Origin: Sitta carolinensis
Taxonomy: Eukaryota; Chordata; Aves; Passeriformes; Sittidae
Assembly: GCA_032173965.1 (NCBI GenBank)
Contig: JAVUNC010000005.1
Span: 47,106,501 to 47,170,500 of the forward strand
DNA: 64,000 nucleotides
Reading direction: 5' to 3'
In this document: positions 1 to 12,222 of the stretch, piece after piece
Layout of the letters: each line of letters opens with the position of its first letter
Numbering within the stretch: the stretch's first letter is position 1
The notes under the pieces: model-generated
The model's input: only the letters and a program-made list of their open reading frames with translations
What the model was told of the DNA's origin: nothing
The model's database searches: none
Program-made: the position numbers and the translations under genes

Positions 1-1220
1 CCTATCAAGGCATAACATCAGAGCTCTTCCTAGTAGGACTTCTAGGACTTCTGCAAAGAGACACCCTGGGTCTGCTTCATGGAGTCTTTACTGCATATGG
101 ATGCAAGACAGCCAGAGACCTTGGAGTTGTTCAAACTACAGTAGCCATGTACTAAAAAGCTCTCCAATTACCAAGCACACCCAACTTTTCACACTGGAAG
201 GCTGTGCCTGAACCACCTGAGGTGCTTGTATAGCTAAGTCACATAAGGGTCTTCACTCCAGCAGCTAAGTGGCTGACAATGTAAATAAAGCCTTCCCCAA
301 AGCTAAACACTACCTACACTCTACACTTTCCCTTGTTATTACCAAGGACTTAAAAGGGAAGCTCGAGCTGTGGGCACCAATGTGTACAAAAAGCAGAACG
401 AGAGTGTTTAGAGACACATTCTCTAAGGAAAGTGGTGATGGTGCTAGAATTTTCCTAAGACAGGCTAAATGGGCCAGGCAGTCTGATGGGAATAGAGTTA
501 CTGACTGAGAAAAGCTGTTTCCCAATTTTACCTCAGTAGACTTGTTTAACTGTCCCACAGATAGAACATCTGCCTGCATGTTAATTAGGAGTCTCTAAAT
601 TTCTAGGCAAGATGAAGGACAAACGGAGTTCTGAGTGCAATCTTAACATCTGCAGACTTAGGGAGTTCTCACTTCTCCTGTAATTTAGGAAATTGCAAAC
701 ACAGTCTATAAAAGGATTCATTAGTTGCAGTTTGCCAAATAAAAACCACCGAGGTCACACAGCTAAAACCTGAAGTAATAGGTTCTCTGTCTTACCAAGG
801 GTTGAGAGAGTACATCCCTATTTCATCTCTGCTCCTTACCTGAAACATTTTCAAAAGGTATTCTCAGCTTCTGGAGAAGCCTTCTTTATCCAAAATAGCT
901 TTATACAACCTGACAGAAAAATCTTGTTTGTAACCCTCAGTGAGAAATACGCTTGCACTGCAGTTACAGATGGACAACAGGGCAAAGAAATAGCCAAAAA
1001 AGATTAAACTCAGGCAGTATGCATAATATTTGATACTCATTTTATTGACAGCAAGCATCTGCAGGTTTTGCATTTGTTGGGGATTTCTTGGTGGATTTTC
1101 TCAAAAAGTCTCCCAAGAAAATACAGGTTTTTGCTATTCCTGGTTTGCATCTTAACCCGCCCTTGCACTTAATCTCCTTTCAAGATTCACCTCTGTTGAT
1201 TACTAATTCTGCTATATGCA

Positions 1221-1250
1221 TTATATATAATATAATAATATATATATATT
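1221..1250. repeat. AT-rich simple repeat
   Basis: Short imperfect (TA)n/(TAA)n run in PLBD1 intron 2. Confidence 0.7.
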
Positions 1251-2371
1251 GGTTTTTACAAAGGGCCACTCAGTGCTGGCACTGTTAGCCCAAGAGTAAC
1301 AGCAGTCAAGGCTAGGAACCATCCTCAGTAAGCACATGACCTGCAGAAGACAAAAGCCTTGAGCAGAATAACTTGGATAATTTCAATTCTGTGAATCTTC
1401 ACTTAACACACTTGTAAAAAAATGGGAAAAAACCTCCTTCCTCTAAAACATAGCCTAGAATAACACAGCAGATAAATCTCTGCAGACACTTTTTCATATT
1501 CAAACCACATTAAAAGGAACAAACACATACTGAAGTTTGTTTCAAACCCAGGAAGATACATAAATCTACTGTGGAGGCAAAAGAGGAAGAATAGGGTGTG
1601 AGCTGTTCCTACTACAGCACTACTTGCCATCTAATTGAACTTAGCATGGACTGGGCTACCTGTAGTATGACAAAATTTAAGCTTAATCACCTATTGATTA
1701 ACACACCAAGGTAAAGCCTTAGGAAAAAAAACCTGTTGAGCAATACCCAATTTTAACAATACTCTAAATGTAATACTAGCATTCCCCAGATTCAGGGACA
1801 GTTTACATAAACTGACTGAATAGTGAAAGGCAATAACCTCTCACACCAAAAAATCTGACAACAGATCTCTCATGAACTTCCTTTCCTGTCTGGAGTACAG
1901 GTTGTTTACTATAAACTTTAGGACTCCTTTGCTCTCTCATAAGTATTTTGTTATTGATGAATACTCCTTTATTGAATTTCTTTTATACACTTCCAGAGAT
2001 CTAGGTGCCTCACGAGCAAAACCTACTAGAGAGTCACATTATCATATGCTTAGAGAACTATCCATAAATATTAACTGATCTTAAAATATCTTGCTAATTA
2101 AATTAATATAATCTTGTCCAGCAGCCATATCTGACAAATATTCAGTGGACAACTTCCCTTGCTGGCCTATGGATATTTACTTCAGTGCTCTGAAAGCAAA
2201 GTTGATGAAGCCAAAAAGACAAGTCACAGCAGCCACTGCAAATTTCTCCCAGCTATGTCCCAGCTTCAGAATTTTAGAATTTTTCTTTTCCTATGATTAT
2301 GTTGATAGAGCAAAAGATGGAGCTTGTTCAACAACAAGCCACGTGTCATGTTCTTAGCTGTATCACTAGCT

Positions 2372-2440
2372 ATAGTGAATCATGGAATCTCTTATAAGAT
2401 TGGAAAAGACCCTTAAAATCATCAAGTCCAACCTAGCACT
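2372..2440 (-). repeat. CR1-type LINE 3' fragment
   Basis: The plus strand reads GAATCATGGAATC, then GGAAAAGACC..AAAATCATCAAGTCCAACC, the reverse complement of the 3' end of an avian CR1 family. Short and diverged; boundaries approximate. Lies in PLBD1 intron 2. Confidence 0.6.
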
Positions 2441-3217
2441 GACATCCGCCATCAGTGAGTATTTCATTGTGTTAATCTGTCTTCCAACTTAGCCACAGAA
2501 GAAACAAAGTTTGGTCATTTTTTTTGGTTGGCTATTGTTTGGGGTTATGGATTTTTCTGTTTATTTTAGAAAAAAAACTCATGCACTGGATTTGTAACAA
2601 CTACTAAATTCTGTCAAATTTTCATAGATGTGCACTGTGGGAAAGGCTCAGGGCTTTCAAGAGAACACTGACCCTTCTAGACACACTCCAGTCTACCTTC
2701 AAGCCTATAGTGTACATTTTATTTTTTTTAAGTTGGCCAAGACAAGTCTCCATGCTGTGAAGTTTCAGTATCTGCTCTCTGGCAGTTTCTTGATGGTATT
2801 TGCTGAAAAACATCCTTAAGGAAGCCCTGCAGACCTTGGTAGCAATATTTCTCCCTGCCTAATCAGCTATCTACAGGCTGGGGAAATAACCACACTTTTT
2901 GCTACTCCTTATGTACTTCCTTACACTTAGGTTATTTTGTGATTACATTATTTAACAGGTAATACAGATACAGTACCCATCTATCTCACCAAGGTGTTGG
3001 GAGATCCTGCAGGATGAGAAGGGGAGGGCTTATCTTCATCCCACAATGAAGAAGCTACACTTTGTACCTGCTATTAATTAAGAGAGCAGCACACAGCTGC
3101 AAAATATATTAGTTTAAATGGAAAGGAATTTAGGGCAATGAAAGCAAACAAAAAACCTCACAAGTACAGAAATCCACTGGAAGTATCATGAATTGAGTTG
3201 CTTCCTGAGGTACTTAC

Positions 3218-3437
3218 GGAGCTGTGAGATAGCCTTCCAAGAAGCCAGCAACATACATAATATCTTCATTGCTTAAGGTCTGGGTGCCATAGCCTGCTCG
3301 GATCTCCAGGACTCCCCAGCCTGCTGTCTGTAGACTGTTGTTGTAGAAGCCATAAGCATCTCCACTCCTGTCCAGAGTATTCCTGACCTGAAGTAGTTTT
3401 TCAGCTTTATTCCAGTACACAGTTGCATAGCGGAGTT
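3218..3437 (-). CDS. PLBD1: PLBD1 coding exon 2
   Basis: 220-bp exon with acceptor CCACCACAG|AACTCC and donor GCTCC|GTAAGT. It encodes LRYATVYWNKAEKLLQVRN, then GDAYGFYNNS and GWGVLEIRAGYG, and ends LTAP with the Pro codon split (phase 2). This is the conserved N-terminal segment of the mature phospholipase B-like fold. One sequon is visible (NNS). Confidence 0.95.
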
Positions 3438-6400
3438 CTGTGGTGGAGAAGAAAGGAGATAAGGGAAACAAACATAAGTAGGTGTTTCCTATGCGATACT
3501 GCAATGTCAAGACAATATTCTGGCAGTTTTAAAAAGTTAATTTTATAGCTTTCCATCAGGCTTAGTTCTATTACAGAGATCAACACTAATGCTAACGTAC
3601 TGAAAAAAGGCATGAGGACTAACTGAAGTTTTACAAAAGCTCACAGTTAAACATTCTCATGTTATTCTTCTGGAAGTTATCTACAACTCTTTCAGTGTAC
3701 AGCTCCAGCATAGCAGAGTGTTGACATAAAATGCTGAGAAGTATTTCCTTACCTGGTCCGGAAGACAATGTACACAAATCTTACTGAAAGCAATTTTATA
3801 ACGCAGCATGCCTTAGCAACTGCAAAGGATTATAAACTACTGTTGACTTAATTTTCCACCTAAGGATTCAAAAACTTTCCAAAGCTTTCTACACTGACCA
3901 TCTGGGGAACCAATCCCTGAGGTGGCATAACAGAAGCACTAGGACTCAGTGCATCACAAGCTTAAATACAAAAGCACAGCAGGTATGCAATCCTTTACAA
4001 GGTACACAATGTCTATCATCCATCAGAAATAGAACTGACCCCAAACATGCTATGAACAGGAAGGAAGGGCACTAGACTTCTCAGAGTTCCATTTGGACTG
4101 CTGTTTTAAGAAATATTCTTGATTACTTGTGTTTTAATCCTGCAAAGCTGAAGAACAAAGAGCAAGGTAAACTAATTTAAAAGAAAAAAAAAAAAAAGAC
4201 CAAACCAAACAAAACAACAAACAAACAAAAAACAAAACAAAAAACAAACAAACACAAAACAAAAAAAAAAAAGTCCCATGCTCTACAATTTTAATTGAAT
4301 CCTCCCTAAGGTGGGCTGTGACTACATCAGCTCTCTATGCATGACTGATCAAAGCACTACTACTTCACTGTGAGAAGAGTTAAAAAATTGTATGTCAGAG
4401 GTCCCAGAATTATTTGAAAAGTTTTAAGGAATAAATTCATAAACAGCCCACCTGAATGGCTGCACAGCTGCCTGCCACATCAGCACGCTTGCTGAGGGTA
4501 CACTATGCCCCACTGCTGAGGTCATCAAGGAAGGTGCTGACCAGTATCAACCACTGGCACGGACCACCTGTCACAGCCTCCAGCTAGGCTTTGTACCACT
4601 GTGCACTAGGTCAGTCTTCATGATGTGCTAGAGACACTTCTCATGGGAGCAGAACATGCATTGGCAGAACCAGCATTTTAGCAGCAAAAGAACTTTGCTT
4701 TTTCCATATTCTATGAAAAGAAGTAGTTACATGAGCCTATTCAGAGATGAAGTAATTTCAGGGACTTGGAACACAGTGTTTAAAAACATGTTTTTCATCT
4801 GCCAGGTACTAAGGCTATTTAAAGGACAGACACGACAGACTTTCAGTAACTCTTCAAGCAGCTATGAGTCTTCAGTTGTCTCCTTAACTATCTTTTAGTA
4901 ATAGAAGCAGTAATTTCTGCTTTAGGTTAAAAGTAAACATGGGAATCACTCAGACTGAAAAATCTGTAAACGGAAGAGCAGGCTGATAAGGGTCATCACT
5001 GATGAAAGCTAAAGACCACCTTACAAAGCTAAAGCTTACATACCAAAAAAGTCAGGGAAAAGAAGTTCTGTGAGGGGGTGATGCAAGGGGTGAGAGCAGA
5101 ACACAACTCACCTGCCCAGCAGTAAATGGGAGAACTGATTCCAAGCAAGAAGCCCATTGCAGGGCAGAGGAGAGATTACTTCAACAGTAAACAAAGATGT
5201 TGAGGAACAGATAAAAAGAGAAAGCATAAAGTAAGGCAAATCACAACCATCTTTCCATCTCATCAGGAGACTGTGGAGAGGTGGCTTGAAGTCAAGAGGA
5301 ACCAGGACAGCTGGGTATTGCTATTAGTGCCTGGAAACTAAATAGGTACATCAGAATACCTATTACACCAATACAGAAACTGTGTCTGCCAAAAGCAAAA
5401 TAGCTGTTGCTTTCCTTTGGAAAAGAAAGCTGATGCCAAAGCCAGACAGAGCCATCTGACACAGGTACTCTTACACAGCAGGCTGGGTTTCTTGGTTTTA
5501 TGTTCTGCCAGAGCATAAACATGCAGAGCTATTTTCAAAAGTCAGAACAAACTTTCCAATTACCCCTGGAGTTTGCCCTGCTCCAGCGTCCCTACACGAC
5601 AAATTTAATCTGAAGAAAACCAGGACTCAAAGAGGATGGGAGGGAAGGGGAAACATGAAATTACAGGATAATTTGCAACAAACCTTGAGAGCCCTTTAAA
5701 GGAATAGCATCAAGGTAGCTGTTATAGTTTAACACAATGCTGGAAAAAGCTATTTCCCATTACAGTTTTTTCTTTTGATTGACTCATCATCTCATTTCAC
5801 CTTGCAGTTGGAGTTCAAACTACAAGCTTATAAACATGTCTAGACTACAATGTAATCAAAGCATTTTGTACCACCTAATCTGTTACACTTTTATCCTGTG
5901 TTTATCTAAATGAGCAAGGACTGCCTTTGCCAAGAACACCATCCAGAAGTAGAACACAGAATATAGATACAGAAGAAGCACATGCACATTTTCAAACAAT
6001 CCTGTTTAAGTTCTGAAAAAAACCAGGAGTCTTCCTATTGAATAATATTGGCATTTTTACATTTATTTTTGGAAGGTGAGGCAAGGGCCCCAGCATCTCT
6101 TACCCTAGCAGTCATATTGGTCAATTTTTGCATATAAAACAATTGCAATGTCTCCATGAACCTACAAACCATCCTTTTATCATCAAAGTTAAGACTTCCA
6201 AGTGTTCAGCCTACTAGGACTTCAACAAATCAAAGATTGTGATAATCTGTAACTACTCCACAAGAGTGCTGCTTAGAATAACCTCAATAACACACCAAAG
6301 CACACACGATGTGCAATGAACGAGTCAAAATCCCAGGAGACGGGGTAGGCCAGTGGAATCACCCTCCCCTCCTCCATGAGCCAGCCAGGAGAACTGCACA

Positions 6401-9400
6401 GCATCAGCAATGCAGAGTTTCACCACGACCACAAGTGGGGTGGGAGAGAGATGTGTAGAAGTACAATGACAGAACAAGCCCGGAAAAAATAGTTCCTTCT
6501 CCTTTCTGCAGACAGCAGGGACTGGGAGAAGCCCTCCTTCAAGCTGCCTGTTTTTAAAGATACATCAACCCTTCTGCCAAAGACAGATCCAGAAACAGGG
6601 ACTATAGCTGGGAGAGCAGTGGAATTTCTACAGCAAGCAAGAAACATCTGCTTTTTCTTAAAATTATTCCCTAAATAACAGAAAGATAAACATATTTCAG
6701 CCAGGAGCAGGAGTGGTCCCTTTGGGTTTTAAGCTGAAACACCAAATCTGTTCTCTGCCTTTTGGGCTCAGTACAGGCATTTCCAAAGTTACGTTAAAAC
6801 TGAACATTGTCTTTTACTTGGTGGCAGCAGAACAACAGAAATACATATATGCGCATTAGAATATGAAACAAGCAATTGAAGGAAATATTAAGATAGGGGA
6901 CTGACATGAGATGAAACACAAGGAAAGTAGATGCTGAAGAAGATATGAAGGAATGGCAGTAATTTGCAATAAAAGAACAGAATGGACAGAGAAGATGAAA
7001 AATAAAAGAAAAGCAGTACAGAGATGGCCCAAGACAATCTAACAAGCATACTATTACTAATATTTATTACATAAATTAGAGCTACAAAAATAACACCTTA
7101 TATACCTTAAGAACACTAGTAAAATTTATTTGGCAATATGCAACAACTGCTTTTCCTTATGCTTTCCCAAGCTATAAGTTGTTTTTAAAACATACACGTA
7201 TCAAGTTAGGTTACTGGACTTTATAATTAAAGAAATTAGTAGAACTCTTTTCCTGGAAGATGAAAGAACTGCAAGGTCTGGGGGTGAAAAATAATATTTA
7301 TATTTTTCTTTAGTCTGACAAACAAGCCTACTCACAAGCAATGGAACACTGGTTAGTTCACACACAACAAGCTAAATTAACAATTGTGAGCATCTACCAA
7401 TATGAAAACTACCGGTTTCCTTAACTACTAATTTTACTAATTTAACTACTAATTTTTATCTGTGGCTTTCCAAATGTGAAGCTATTTTTTTTTTTTTCTG
7501 TAGAGTTGTTCTTCATAGATTTTGCCTATAAATTTTCCACTAAATAGGGAAAATATCACTCTCCTTTGATTTCAATATACCCTCCCCTACAACCAATGTT
7601 CAATAATAAAGATTATATTTTTACAGTATAGCATTTAAATATTTCAGGTCAACCACAATAAGGGTGTTTCTATTAAATTTTTTTATTTGAAAGAGCTTGA
7701 CCTACTTTTCCATTAAAAATGTTATAAAATCATAGAATGTTAAGGGTTGGAAGTGACCTTAAAAATCATCTAGTTCCAACCTCCCTGCCATAAGCAGGGT
7801 CACCTTTCACTTGTCCAGGTTGCTCAGGGTCCCATCCAACCTGGCCTTGGACATTTCCAGGGGTGGGGCATCTACAACTTACTTGGGCAACCTGTGCCAG
7901 TGCCTCACCACCCTCACAGCAAAGAATTTCTTCCTGTATCTAATCTCAATCTGCCCTCTTTCAGTCTAAAAGCACTGCCTCCTGTCCTGTCACTATATAC
8001 CCATATAAAAAGTCCACCACCCTCCTTTTTATAATCCCCTATAAAAAACTTTATAAGGCTGCAGTGAGGTCTCTCCAGAGCCTTCTCTGCTCCGGGTGGA
8101 ACAATGCCAGCTCCCTCAGTCTGTCTTTGTAGGAGAGGTGCTCCATCCCTCTGATTATCTTTGTGGCACTCCTCTGATCCTGCCTATCCATGAGTTTATG
8201 TTTTTTGGAAGCACCCTTTTAACTATTTTTAAAAGGCTGTACAAATCTAAAGAACAAGGGAGATTTCAATACACGATTATGATTGGAATTTATTACAAAA
8301 CAGAAGTATTTCAGGACTTCTTTAGAGATTAGCTTAAACCACACAAGAAATTAACACAAAGTAATTTTCAAATAAAGGAGTAAATACTTTCTTGATCTGC
8401 CTAAATATAAGCTATTTGCATTTTCTATTTTATTGGCCTTAATTCACCCTATTTCCTCATGTAGTTCAGGTATAAGTAATTTTTCAATTTGCTTCCAACA
8501 TGCCTGTCATTATTTGAAGCCTAATCCCCTGATCTGTGCTTACATCAGTGAAAAGCAATATTCAAATGTGACCCATCAATTAAGAGTTTCAGTCTTTTAT
8601 GGTTTTCATGTTCACAAGGATACTTACTTGTAAAGCTTAGCAAATGCAGCAAACTTGCCAAAACAGTTATAGGCAGCTAGTATAGGTCACTCAGAGGAAA
8701 CATAAATAACCATTCAACAAGTAGCTTCACTAATCTCAGAGCACATCAATTTAAATCCTATTAAAGAACATTCTACAGAAACATTTTCCAAAGTGTATGA
8801 TGAATAATCTTCAAGGCATTCAAAATGCTAAAGAACAATGGAAGCATTTAAAAAAAAAAAAAAACATTTACTCTATTGAATAGCCTAAAGACATTTCTAT
8901 TTGCTCCTTTGTAGTTTTCTACCAGTAATTCAATTACGATGTTAGAAATCAGTTGGGCATTAAGTTAAACTATCTCATACCCTAAGCACCCCTTCGTTCT
9001 CTCCAGATAATTCACAGCTGACCCTTCCTTTGGTACTCCTAACTGAAGATTTTGCCAATCCAGGTAAAGTTTTAAAAGTATGTCAGCAAGATGAGGTAGG
9101 ATTGCCCACAAAATTATATGCTCATAACATTTTGCACCCACTGAAACAGCTGTTACATTAATTTCTCCTTGGTTGGTGGCACTTAATACATTAACTAGGA
9201 AATTCCTGGAAGATAAGCACCGAATCCAGCCCTTAAAACCTCCAGAATTTACTGAAAGCAGCAGAAGAGCGAGATTCTGTGTCCCTGCCCAAGGCAGCGT
9301 AGTTGGAACAAGATTGATCCTAAAGGTCCCTTCCAAGTGAAACCATTCTGGGATTCCGTACGAGTTCTGAAGCACAGACCGTGATCCACACCCACAAGGT

Positions 9401-10012
9401 AGCACTCAAACTCCGAGTCACAAGTTGCAGCACGCTGTAGGCCACAGCACCACAACGAAGTCTTCATCCTGAACGATTCCCGTGCCTGCATATAATACTG
9501 AAAAACAGCTCGGCTGGGAGCTCAAGGCAATTTCCCACCTGATGGATCCTCAGCTTGACTCCCCGCGCCCCTTCTGGGAACTGGGAGGGTGTTTAGACAG
9601 CGTCGGCACCGAGCACCCACGAGGTCGCCGGGCACGCGGTGCCCGCGGCGCAGCCCCTGAGGGGGCAGAGCCAGCCCGGCGCTGGGAGCGGGGCCCGCCG
9701 GGCCCGCACCCGCCTCCCAGGCGGCACGGGGCTGAGGCGCGGCTGCCAGAGGCGGGACGCGGAGCCCGCCGGGACCCCGAGAGAGCCGCGCTGCCTCCGC
9801 AGCCCGGGCTGGGCTACCCCTCCCGACCACCTGGCAGCCCCGGGGCTAGGGCCACTCGCGGGACAGCCCCGGTGCCTCCTTTCGTCCCGGCCACTCTCCG
9901 CGCCCCCGCTCGCCTCACCTGCGCGGCCGCCCGCCGCCGCCCACAGGAGGACGAGCGCCCAGCAGCAGCAGCAGCGGCGGCGGCGGCACATGCCGCTGCC
10001 CAACCGGGCCAT
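3218..10012 (-). CDS. PLBD1: PLBD1, phospholipase B domain containing 1 (5' part: coding exons 1 and 2)
   Basis: Partial gene; CDS is join(3218..3437, 9919..10012) on the minus strand and continues beyond the left edge. PLBD1 is a secreted/lysosomal N-terminal-nucleophile hydrolase of the phospholipase B-like family, matured by proteolysis. Exon 2 carries the hallmark start of the mature protein: GDAYGFYNNS, then GWGVLEIRAGYGTQTLSNE and VAGFLEGYLTAP, which closely match human PLBD1 as I know it. Exon 1 gives an initiator Met, an Arg-rich n-region and a hydrophobic core. Exon 1 ends in phase 1 (one G) and exon 2 begins with AA, giving a Glu codon at the join and leaving the frame open. The catalytic Cys and the rest of the enzyme are outside the window. 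I searched 1-3217 for exon 3 and did not recognise it. PLBD1 next to GUCY2C matches the human 12p gene order. Confidence 0.93.
4180..4272. repeat. A-rich / (CAAA)n low-complexity tract
   Basis: About 90 bp of A runs interrupted by C at irregular 3-6 base spacing. Simple-sequence tract in PLBD1 intron 1. Confidence 0.85.
7729..8185 (-). mobile_element. CR1 LINE, 5'-truncated copy (3' end at low coordinate)
   Basis: The plus strand begins TCATAGAATGTTAAGGGTTGG and continues with GACCTT..AATCATCTAG..CCAACC, CAGGTTGCTCAGGG, GGGCAACCTGTGCCAGTGCC, CACCCTCACAG..AAGAATTTCTTCC and CCTCCTGTCCTGTCACTA. This is the reverse complement of the classic avian CR1 3' region. It is several hundred bp, 5'-truncated and without intact coding, as is typical. 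It lies in PLBD1 intron 1 in the same orientation as the gene. Confidence 0.92.
9281..9358 (+). repeat. CR1 LINE 3' tail (plus orientation)
   Basis: Reads GTTGGAACAAGATTGATCC, then TAAAGGTCCCTTCCAA and ends ACCATTCTGGGATTCC, matching the CR1 3' terminus with its ATTCTRTG-like ending. It sits about 560 bp inside PLBD1 intron 1, antisense to PLBD1, next to the CpG island. Confidence 0.7.
9919..10012 (-). CDS. PLBD1: PLBD1 coding exon 1 (signal peptide)
   Basis: ATG at 10012-10010 in good context; 31 codons plus one base, then donor CAG|GTGAGG. The peptide starts MARLGSGM, then four Arg, four Cys and a hydrophobic stretch WALVLLWAAAGG, consistent with a signal peptide. A second in-frame Met at residue 8 could also initiate and would give a more typical n-region length. 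The exon lies in a CpG island, as expected for a first exon. First-exon sequence of this family is poorly conserved, so the call rests on phase match, position and signal-peptide character. Confidence 0.82.
9960..9986. repeat. Coding trinucleotide repeat (CAG)5(CGG)4 in PLBD1 exon 1
   Basis: On the plus strand five CAG units run directly into four CGG units. On the coding strand this encodes four Arg (CGC) followed by four Cys (TGC) in the signal peptide, plus the TGG of the next Trp. It is a coding microsatellite. Confidence 0.9.
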
Positions 10013-10340
10013 GCTACCGCTGCCCCGCGACTCCTCCGAGCGCCGGGAGGCGGCGGGACTTTAAGAAGTTGCCTGGCTCAGGGCAGGTCTCGCCGCTGCC
10101 CCCGCCTCCTCCGGCGCCCGCCCCGGCGCCCCGTGCAGGAGGTGGCCGTGCCGGGGACGGTTGTTCTCCGCGCCCGCCGCCGGGATGTGCTCCGGGTGCG
10201 GCGGCACTTTCCTTCCCCGGCACGGGTTTGGAGTCCCCAAGGGCTGGCTGAGGTCCGGCATCGCAGGGTAGTGAAGGCGGGTCCCCAGGCAGGTGCCTGT
10301 GGGGTCCCTGGACTTCCCGAGGGTTTTAATCTAAAAGCGG

Positions 10341-12222
10341 CGAAGGTTTACCACGAAAGGCCTCCGAAAAGACACAAGAGGAGTTGGGAGAAGAGTTGGG
10401 CGATGTCTTGTCAAACTGCGTTTTGCATCACAGGAAGGGCAGCTTTCAGCCCTGTTGGGAACAGCAACTGCTGTGTGTGTCCCAGCAGAAGAGATGAAGG
10501 ACAGAACTTTTCCTAGGGTTTACAGATAGAGACTACTTTCCGTGGGGTTTTCCTTTGTGCCCGTGACTCAGGCCATTTTGAGGCACTGCGTTTTTGTCTC
10601 ACCCAGTGTTGGATATTCTGCCGTTATCCGAAAAGGGGCATTATTTGCACTTTGTGTTTCAGTAATTGTTTAAGACAGTTTGAATTTGATACCGGTGCCC
10701 GTAATAGCCTCATATAACGAGGTCACATGCCAGCCAGTTCAGGCCAAGTAGCAAGCCTTGGCCCAAGCCCAGGGTAAGAGCACTGTATCTCCAGGCTGCA
10801 GAGATCCTTCCATACCTATCACTGCTTTGTTCTGGACTACTTTTCACTTAGAGATATTCAAACCAGAAACCAGGGTTTTTTAAAAAGTAGTCAACGTTTA
10901 TTTTATGTGGTGTGTAGGTAACAAATATGTGCAGGGACAGTACCATGTGAAAAAGAAATCTACCAGAAGATGGGTCCATCTGCTCATTGCTAAGGTAACT
11001 ATTTCTCTTCACAAAATGATAATAAATTTATTATCTGAAGAACACTGGAAAGAGAAGAGCTGCTGAAAACTAAGCACAGTTTAAAGTAATTTTCTCGATC
11101 AATGTCAGCAGACGTGCTCTAAAATAATTTTTAGCTCGGGGGTGCCAAGGATAGAACCCATAAAATTCTTATTCAAAAAGAGGAGTTAGGTCACTTGTAT
11201 CACTTCAAAGATCAGAACAGCTCTGCTTTGGGTAATCATAGTGGTTGTCTTCAGGCTTGATGAGTCCAGCACTTGTCACTACATTACAGCTGCACTTGCT
11301 GAGTGTTTCAGCTACAGCAACCAGAACAGCCCAGCAATGCCCAGTAGGGCAGCAGTCACACCCAAGAATGCAGACATAGAGACAAAGCTTGTTGATTGGC
11401 ACCATCAGGTAGGAAACAGCAGACTTTATATTTTTATTGTACTCATATGCTTTTTAATACATACCAGTTTTAGTACATCAGGGTTGGGGTTTTTCCCCTA
11501 TCCTCATCCCAATGAATGTTTCCATTAAGACATAGACAGAGAATGGTATGGTATTAATGCCAGTTTGAGTTTCAGATTGGTTATATATAATATGAAAGCT
11601 GTGGCTGTTGGGTACACACCTTCTGCTATTTGTCTGCATCATGTTCCTGAGTGCAGGAATTATCATTTATTAGGTAACAGTATAAGCCCTACAGAACCTC
11701 ATTATTTAATTTTTCTAGTAATCTTTGCACTTCAGATCTACTTACATCTACATTGTTTTTTTGATGTGCGGATGTGTTCCTACAAAGCCAGCTTCTCTTA
11801 AAAAGAAAATACAGAGGCAATTGGATTGTTCTCTTTTAATTCTTTTTATGTTGTTTAGTTGCACAAAAATGCTGTTCAAAACTGAAAAATAATGATTTTG
11901 CACCAATTCTATCATTTGAATACTGATCAATATTTGACAATGGTGGAAGTAGTTCTCCTTTGAAAGCCAACAATGCACAAAAGGCCCTTGCAAAAGCAGA
12001 TTTTATGCACTTTTATTTATTTTATTCACGTTATTTCTTCATGTGATTACTGATTTTCTTTTACATGCAGCCCCTGTGCTTTTGTTGGTTTTTAAAGCTG
12101 TTTATTAATATCAGTGCCATTGTGTCAGATGAAAACGAGTCATCTGAGTAAAACCTGCTTGACTGTAAAACTGCACCCAAAAGCTGAATTGAAAAGGTCT
12201 GAGGTTACGAAGTCTAGATAAT
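10341..12222. other. Intergenic region between PLBD1 promoter and GUCY2C 3' end
   Basis: AT-rich DNA without a recognisable gene or repeat. It should contain distal PLBD1 promoter sequence and the end of GUCY2C transcription. No coding signature was seen on either strand. Confidence 0.55.

Larger units (their letters stand above)
1..3217. other. PLBD1 intron 2 (partial), no further exon recognised
   Basis: Non-coding sequence downstream of PLBD1 exon 2. Contains a short CR1 fragment near 2.4 kb and an AT-rich run near 1.22-1.25 kb. A CAG|GTAAGG donor-like site on the minus strand near 846 has no PLBD1-like open frame upstream of it, so I do not call an exon. Confidence 0.55.
3438..9918. other. 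PLBD1 intron 1 (6,481 bp)
   Basis: GT-AG intron between the signal-peptide exon and exon 2. It contains an A-rich/CAAA low-complexity tract (4.18-4.27 kb), a CR1 copy in minus orientation (7.73-8.19 kb), a plus-orientation CR1 tail (9.28-9.36 kb) and the CpG-island shoulder. I see no other gene; the open frames here have no coding signature. Confidence 0.7.
9560..10340 (-). promoter_or_regulatory. PLBD1: CpG island / promoter region of PLBD1
   Basis: A sharp compositional change: about 0.8 kb dense in G, C and CpG dinucleotides within a strongly AT-rich window. It spans the PLBD1 first coding exon, its 5' UTR and the beginning of intron 1. No TATA box is evident at a fixed distance above the ATG, as is usual for CpG-island housekeeping-type promoters. 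Several long open frames on both strands here are by-products of GC richness. The exact start site cannot be read from sequence. Confidence 0.75.

Noticed and set aside
800..1000. Possible minus-strand exon ending at the CAG|GTAAGG near 846
   Set aside because: The open frame upstream is short and does not resemble PLBD1 exon 3.
8096..8332. Plus-strand 78-codon frame
   Set aside because: Begins inside the antisense of a CR1 copy; no domain or splice support.
9482..10516. 344-codon plus-strand open frame over the CpG island, and shorter frames on both strands
   Set aside because: GC-rich DNA lacks stop codons by chance; the translation is low-complexity Pro/Arg/Ala with no domain, and it is antisense to PLBD1 exon 1.
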